Assembly (NCBI GenBank): GCA_964634795.1
Contig: CAZWLL010000043.1
Coordinates: forward strand, 1-18,294
Length of the DNA stretch: 18,294 bases
Reading direction: 5' to 3'
DNA from: UMGS1696 sp964634795
GTDB lineage: Bacteria; Bacillota; Clostridia; Oscillospirales; CAG-272
Numbering within the stretch: the first letter of the stretch is position 1; each line of letters opens with the position of its first letter. A program made the translations under genes and the position numbers. The notes under the pieces were generated by a model. That model had not been told where the DNA came from, did not search any database, and was given only the letters and a program-made list of their open reading frames with translations. Shown here in pieces: positions 15,627 through 18,294 of the stretch.

Positions 15627-16763
15627 ATGAACCGAAACATCTCAAAATTATCAGCGATATCATCAATTTTTATCTGTTGCTTTCTTATAGGTCTATTTGT
15701 ATCGGTACTCTTATTCACCGGCTGTTTAAGTATTAATTCTAAGTGCTTGAAGTATTCTAAAACAATTAATCTCGAAGGATGCAATCCACTTCTAATGGAT
15801 GATAACATTCTTCTTTGTTATAAGGAAACTATCGCCTTTGACATTCAAGCAGCAACAACAGATATTGAATATTATACCGTAGATATAAATAGCGAAGAGT
15901 GGAATTCAATCGGGATACTAAACGATGTTATAACAACAAGTGGAGATATTTTGTTAGCTCCGGACGGGAACATCTATTTGACATATCAAACAATAGACCA
16001 CCCTGTATCGCTGTACAAGTTAAATCTCAAAAGCAGAGAAATTAATTTAGTATATGAGAGTACATCATCACTTCCATTTCAATTTCTTTCCGTTTTAGAT
16101 AAAAACAATCTCGTGCTTTTTGAACCGGACAGAGAGAACACCGGCTACACTTATCGCGTAATTATATATAACCTTTTAACAGAAAGTACGTCGGTAATTC
16201 TTGAACGAAACACCGGCATCAATGAGGAGGGGGCAGAACAAATCTCATCCGCATTTGCATATGATGGAAAAATTTACTGTCTCATGCACAAAATCGGCGG
16301 AGATTACAAAGTTGATGTACTGGACACTGCCGGCACTCTTGAGAGATCAATATATATTGATTCAAATGAGCTGCGTGAAGTTAAGACAATTAATAAAACA
16401 GAATACGGAATTTGGAGAATATATGTCTCAAACGGCATAATATGGTTTAAAACATTGGCAGACAAAATAGCCCCTTTTTCGGTATCTACCGGTGATTTGT
16501 GTGGTGAAATTCTGCAAGGATACGTGATAAGTTTTAATTTAAGCAATCACAACCAAGTAAATACGCTATTTTTTCGCACTCAAAAACCGGAAGTCACACT
16601 GTTTAAAAATACAAACGGGAAACTCGAAAGATATAACTTATCTATAGAGAAAGACGGTTCGCCTGTATCAGTAGACTACGTGTTTCTTTCAAATTCGAAA
16701 AATAGAATTGTCATTATTCCACAGAACAGTGACGGAAATATTCTTTTGTATGAATTGAAGTAA
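15627..16763 (+). CDS. Putative lipoprotein with beta-propeller-like repeats, partner of the secreted peptide
   Basis: 378 aa, starting three bases after the stop of the peptide gene; GGTGGTG within the peptide's last codons is the only ribosome site. Residues 1-32 form a long signal peptide with core IFICCFLIGLFVSVLLF and lipobox FTGC, so Cys33 is probably lipidated and the protein membrane-anchored on the outside. A plain N-terminal membrane helix is the alternative. The remainder is beta-rich with recurring blade-like units: DGNIYLTYQ and VSLYKLNL, then KNNLVLFE and YRVIIYNLLT, then DGKIYCLMHK and YKVDVLD, each a hydrophobic strand, a turn and a second strand. This resembles TolB- or DUF5050-type propellers used for binding rather than catalysis. 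It could be a receptor, immunity protein or carrier for the peptide. Base composition is clearly more AT-rich than the flanking SLH genes, hinting at separate acquisition. Confidence 0.7.
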   Translation: MNRNISKLSAISSIFICCFLIGLFVSVLLFTGCLSINSKCLKYSKTINLEGCNPLLMDDNILLCYKETIAFDIQAATTDIEYYTVDINSEEWNSIGILNDVITTSGDILLAPDGNIYLTYQTIDHPVSLYKLNLKSREINLVYESTSSLPFQFLSVLDKNNLVLFEPDRENTGYTYRVIIYNLLTESTSVILERNTGINEEGAEQISSAFAYDGKIYCLMHKIGGDYKVDVLDTAGTLERSIYIDSNELREVKTINKTEYGIWRIYVSNGIIWFKTLADKIAPFSVSTGDLCGEILQGYVISFNLSNHNQVNTLFFRTQKPEVTLFKNTNGKLERYNLSIEKDGSPVSVDYVFLSNSKNRIVIIPQNSDGNILLYELK

Positions 16764-16822
16764 TCATCGCTTTCGATGTTTAATGAGTATATGGCTTTAC
16801 AAAAAAGTAGAATTCAAATAAT

Positions 16823-16852
16823 GCCGTCGCGGAAAAACCTACGGCGGCTTTT
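16823..16852 (+). terminator. Rho-independent terminator of the peptide/lipoprotein operon
   Basis: GCCGTCGCGG (16823-16832) pairs with the segment ending GGCGGC (16838-16848) around an A-rich loop, with two G-U pairs and one mismatch. TTTTGTTG follows. It faces the terminator of the convergent minus-strand gene about 100 bases on. Confidence 0.75.
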
Positions 16853-16947
16853 GTTGCGGTGGAGAGTATCTTTCAGCTAAGCAGAAAACGACATCCCCAT
16901 ATGGAGCGGTATAAAAACTCGAAAAATCGATATATCTGAAAATGCGC

Positions 16948-16982
16948 AAAAAAGGGGCGGTGCATCACTATGGATACACCGC
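16948..16982 (-). terminator. Minus-strand terminator of the CBM9-like gene
   Basis: On the minus strand, GCGGTGTATC, loop CATAGT and GATGCACCGC make a 10-bp stem with one G-U pair, followed by CCC and TTTTTT (16953-16948). It ends about 32 bases past the stop codon. Confidence 0.82.
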
Positions 16983-17014
16983 TACCTCTATGGAATGAAA
17001 AAGGCAACTATGGA

Positions 17015-17833
17015 TTATTTCTTTCTGCGGATGTCGTACGCAGCAGCACCGAGCAGTGTGGAAACAGCGGCAATTACGATGGTTGCGTCAGCTGTTTGAG
17101 GAGCGGTTTCGACAACATCAGTTGCAGCGGAATCCACAACTTCAACGGTAGCCTCTTCTACTGTAATTTCTTCTGCGGCAGCTTCCGTTTCCTCCTCGGG
17201 AAGAGAAGCCTTATTTGCGCTGAGCGTCAGCTCCTGCGCGCCGCCGCCATTAAAGGAGCAGCAGTATGCGTCGTCAAAGTTGTCGACCTGCACACCAAGC
17301 TGGAATGTTGAGCCGGCTCCTTCGTTGTTGGCAAACGGAATCACAAATTCAATAGAGTAGGAACTGTCGTCCAATACTACTGCTGTGTAGGAATAATCAC
17401 CGGGATAGAGATTGTAATTGGAAACCATACGGTTCATATAGTCGCCCCACAGTGCGTAGGTATTGCCGCTTGCGTCTGTATAACGAATTTCAACACCGTC
17501 CATCTGATCCCACGGCCACGGATGATCGCCTACATTTGCTTCAATAGCAGCATCGTTTCCGGAGTTTCCGTTTTTCGCGGAAGTTACCTTCACAGCAACA
17601 TACAGGTTATCGGCATCATATAAAGCGTATACGATCGCGCTTTCATCACCGGTTACATTACCGTAGTTGACCGTTGTGTGGTCAAAAGACCACGTCCAGG
17701 ACTGGCTGTACATCTCGTCAATCTGACCGTCGATTACCGGAGTACCGAAAAGAATTTCGTTTCCGGCTGCAGATACAGGAACGATTGTCAGAATAAGTAA
17801 AAGAACCAGTGCGAGAATAGAGAGTTTTTTCAT
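17015..17833 (-). CDS. Secreted CBM9-like carbohydrate-binding protein with a C-terminal wall-anchor signal
   Basis: 272 aa. The ATG at 17833 follows AGGAG; a longer in-frame ATG at 18064 lies upstream of the promoter and is rejected. Residues 1-22 are a signal peptide (cleavage near VSA). Residues about 28-207 match the CBM9 / DOMON-like beta-sandwich pattern: TPVIDGQIDEMYS at the start, AIVYALYDADNLYVAVKV, MDGVEIRY and YSIEFVIPF. Trp and Tyr residues (WPWDQ, YALWGDY) could stack on sugars. Residues about 211-243 are a Glu/Ala/Val-rich spacer. APQTAD (244-249), a hydrophobic stretch (250-266) and RRKK (269-272) have the order of a sortase sorting signal, with PQTAD in place of LPXTG. No sortase gene is in the window. 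With no catalytic domain, it is probably a surface sugar-binding protein; ligand unknown. Confidence 0.8.
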   Translation of the reverse strand: MKKLSILALVLLLILTIVPVSAAGNEILFGTPVIDGQIDEMYSQSWTWSFDHTTVNYGNVTGDESAIVYALYDADNLYVAVKVTSAKNGNSGNDAAIEANVGDHPWPWDQMDGVEIRYTDASGNTYALWGDYMNRMVSNYNLYPGDYSYTAVVLDDSSYSIEFVIPFANNEGAGSTFQLGVQVDNFDDAYCCSFNGGGAQELTLSANKASLPEEETEAAAEEITVEEATVEVVDSAATDVVETAPQTADATIVIAAVSTLLGAAAYDIRRKK

Positions 17834-17872
17834 GACATTTCTCCTGATAAAAAAATTTTGTGTATAAAGGAT

Positions 17873-17894
17873 GTATATACGACACCTTATATAC
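17873..17894. promoter_or_regulatory. Inverted repeat just downstream of the CBM9-like gene's start of transcription
   Basis: GTATATA (17873-17879) and TATATAC (17888-17894) are inverted around an 8-base centre, roughly 3-24 bases into the minus-strand transcript. The position suits a repressor operator. The left half lies in ATGTATATAC, also present in the palindrome beside the SLH-operon promoter; being AT-rich, this may be chance. Confidence 0.35.
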
Positions 17895-17903
17895 GTTATT
17901 AAG

Positions 17904-17932
17904 AGTATAGCAAAAGCACTCATTTTTGTCAG
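17904..17932 (-). promoter_or_regulatory. SigA promoter of the CBM9-like gene
   Basis: On the minus strand, CTGACA (17932-17927), a 17-base spacer and TATACT (17909-17904) preceded by TGC. The leader would be about 64 bases. Confidence 0.82.
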
Positions 17933-18160
17933 TAGAAAAAACGGTAAAAAAACTTGAAAAATCGATATATCTGAAAATGCGCAAAAGAAGACAGGGTACT
18001 GCTGCGGATACACAATCCTCTCTATAAAACGAAAAAGGCAGCTTATGTTCATTATAGCATACATTAAAATGCATGATTAACTGTGCGTTATTGAGAACTG
18101 TAAACCGATGCAAAAGGCACTGAGAACTTTGAGAATATGGATGCAGCTATAGAAAAATAA

Positions 18161-18198
18161 CGGCATAGTTTGGAGAAATCCGGCTATGCCGATTTTTT
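18161..18198. terminator. Terminator hairpin, possibly bidirectional
   Basis: CGGCATAG (18161-18168) and CTATGCCG (18184-18191) form a perfect 8-bp stem. TTTTTT follows on the plus strand (18193-18198), and AAAAATAA before the stem gives a T-rich tail on the minus strand. No gene in the preceding 100 bases accounts for a plus-strand transcript. Confidence 0.65.
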
Positions 18199-18212
18199 AT
18201 GTGCAAACCCTC

Positions 18213-18241
18213 TTGACATTCGGCAGGCAAAGTATTATAAT
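18213..18241 (+). promoter_or_regulatory. Consensus SigA promoter of the gene at the right edge
   Basis: Perfect TTGACA (18213-18218), a 17-base spacer and perfect TATAAT (18236-18241). Unlike the other five promoters here it lacks the TGN extension. Confidence 0.85.
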
Positions 18242-18283
18242 ATTCTATGAAATATAGAAAACTAATTAGTTTGGAGTGCCACT

Positions 18284-18294
18284 ATGGTCAAAGA
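18284..18294 (+). CDS. Start of a gene truncated by the window edge
   Basis: ATG at 18284 lies about 36 bases downstream of the predicted transcription start, with TTGGAGTG (18271-18278) as ribosome site. Only Met-Val-Lys is readable, so nothing can be said of the product. The consensus promoter and correct spacing make a real gene likely. Confidence 0.5.

Larger units (their letters stand above)
16921..17986. repeat. Imperfect direct repeats bracketing the CBM9-like gene
   Basis: Bases 16921-16951 and 17956-17986 are identical over 31 positions (GAAAAATCGATATATCTGAA then AATGCGCAAAA). Weaker similarity continues for about 60 bases: GGATACAC, then CTCTAT and GAAAAAGGCA occur in the same order in both copies. 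The downstream copy includes the functional minus-strand terminator of the gene; in the upstream copy that hairpin is degraded. Confidence 0.75.

Noticed and set aside
17834..18064. 77-residue N-terminal extension of the CBM9-like protein
   Set aside because: It begins upstream of the mapped-by-eye promoter (17904-17932). The internal ATG has a ribosome site and begins a textbook signal peptide.
18108..18152. Short frame encoding 14 residues before the bidirectional terminator
   Set aside because: There is no ribosome site and no promoter nearby.

Overview
The window looks like a metagenome-assembled fragment of a Gram-positive gut-type Clostridia genome (Oscillospirales- or Ruminococcaceae-like; the taxonomy is inference). 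The support is: strong AGGAGG-type ribosome binding sites, near-consensus SigA promoters (five of six carry an extended -10 TGC), S-layer homology (SLH) anchored surface proteins, a lipoprotein-type sugar-binding protein with a Thr/Glu-rich linker, and a C-terminal PQTAD-hydrophobic-RRKK wall anchor. No rRNA, tRNA, CRISPR array, transposase or phage gene was seen.

Layout. (1) 1-4230, plus strand: a cytoplasmic glycosidase-like protein (778 aa, clan GH-D-like TIM barrel) and an extracellular solute-binding lipoprotein (493 aa). Each has its own consensus promoter, and a terminator follows the second. Together they suggest oligosaccharide capture and intracellular hydrolysis, although no ABC permease is in view. 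(2) 4231-4972: a non-coding stretch with a 100-N scaffold gap. The gap is flanked by an exact 55-bp direct repeat and is probably an assembly artefact. A minus-strand terminator lies just beyond it. (3) 4973-14618, minus strand: a two-gene unit of very large secreted SLH proteins. The promoter-proximal one (2231 aa) joins a right-handed beta-helix, a class-3-lipase-like hydrolase, a long array of Ig/chitobiase/InlB-like modules and three SLH domains. The second (956 aa) is a paralogue with the same hydrolase module and three SLH domains but no beta-helix. (4) 14619-15237: regulatory DNA between divergent promoters. (5) 15127-16763, plus strand, visibly more AT-rich: a promoter, a 30-aa mini-ORF whose stop codon lies inside a terminator hairpin, a 53-aa secreted peptide ending in WFGGYWW, and, three bases after its stop, a 378-aa beta-propeller-like lipoprotein. 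This is the best candidate for an undescribed small system. (6) 16823-18200: facing terminators, then a minus-strand secreted CBM9-like protein (272 aa) bracketed by imperfect direct repeats. (7) 18161-18294: another terminator, a consensus promoter and the first codons of a plus-strand gene cut by the window edge.

Taken together, the genes describe a surface-active, polymer-degrading lifestyle: SLH-anchored hydrolases, a wall-anchored carbohydrate-binding protein, and a sugar-capture protein with an intracellular glycosidase. The compact, regulated peptide/lipoprotein locus sits inside this region and has no assigned role.
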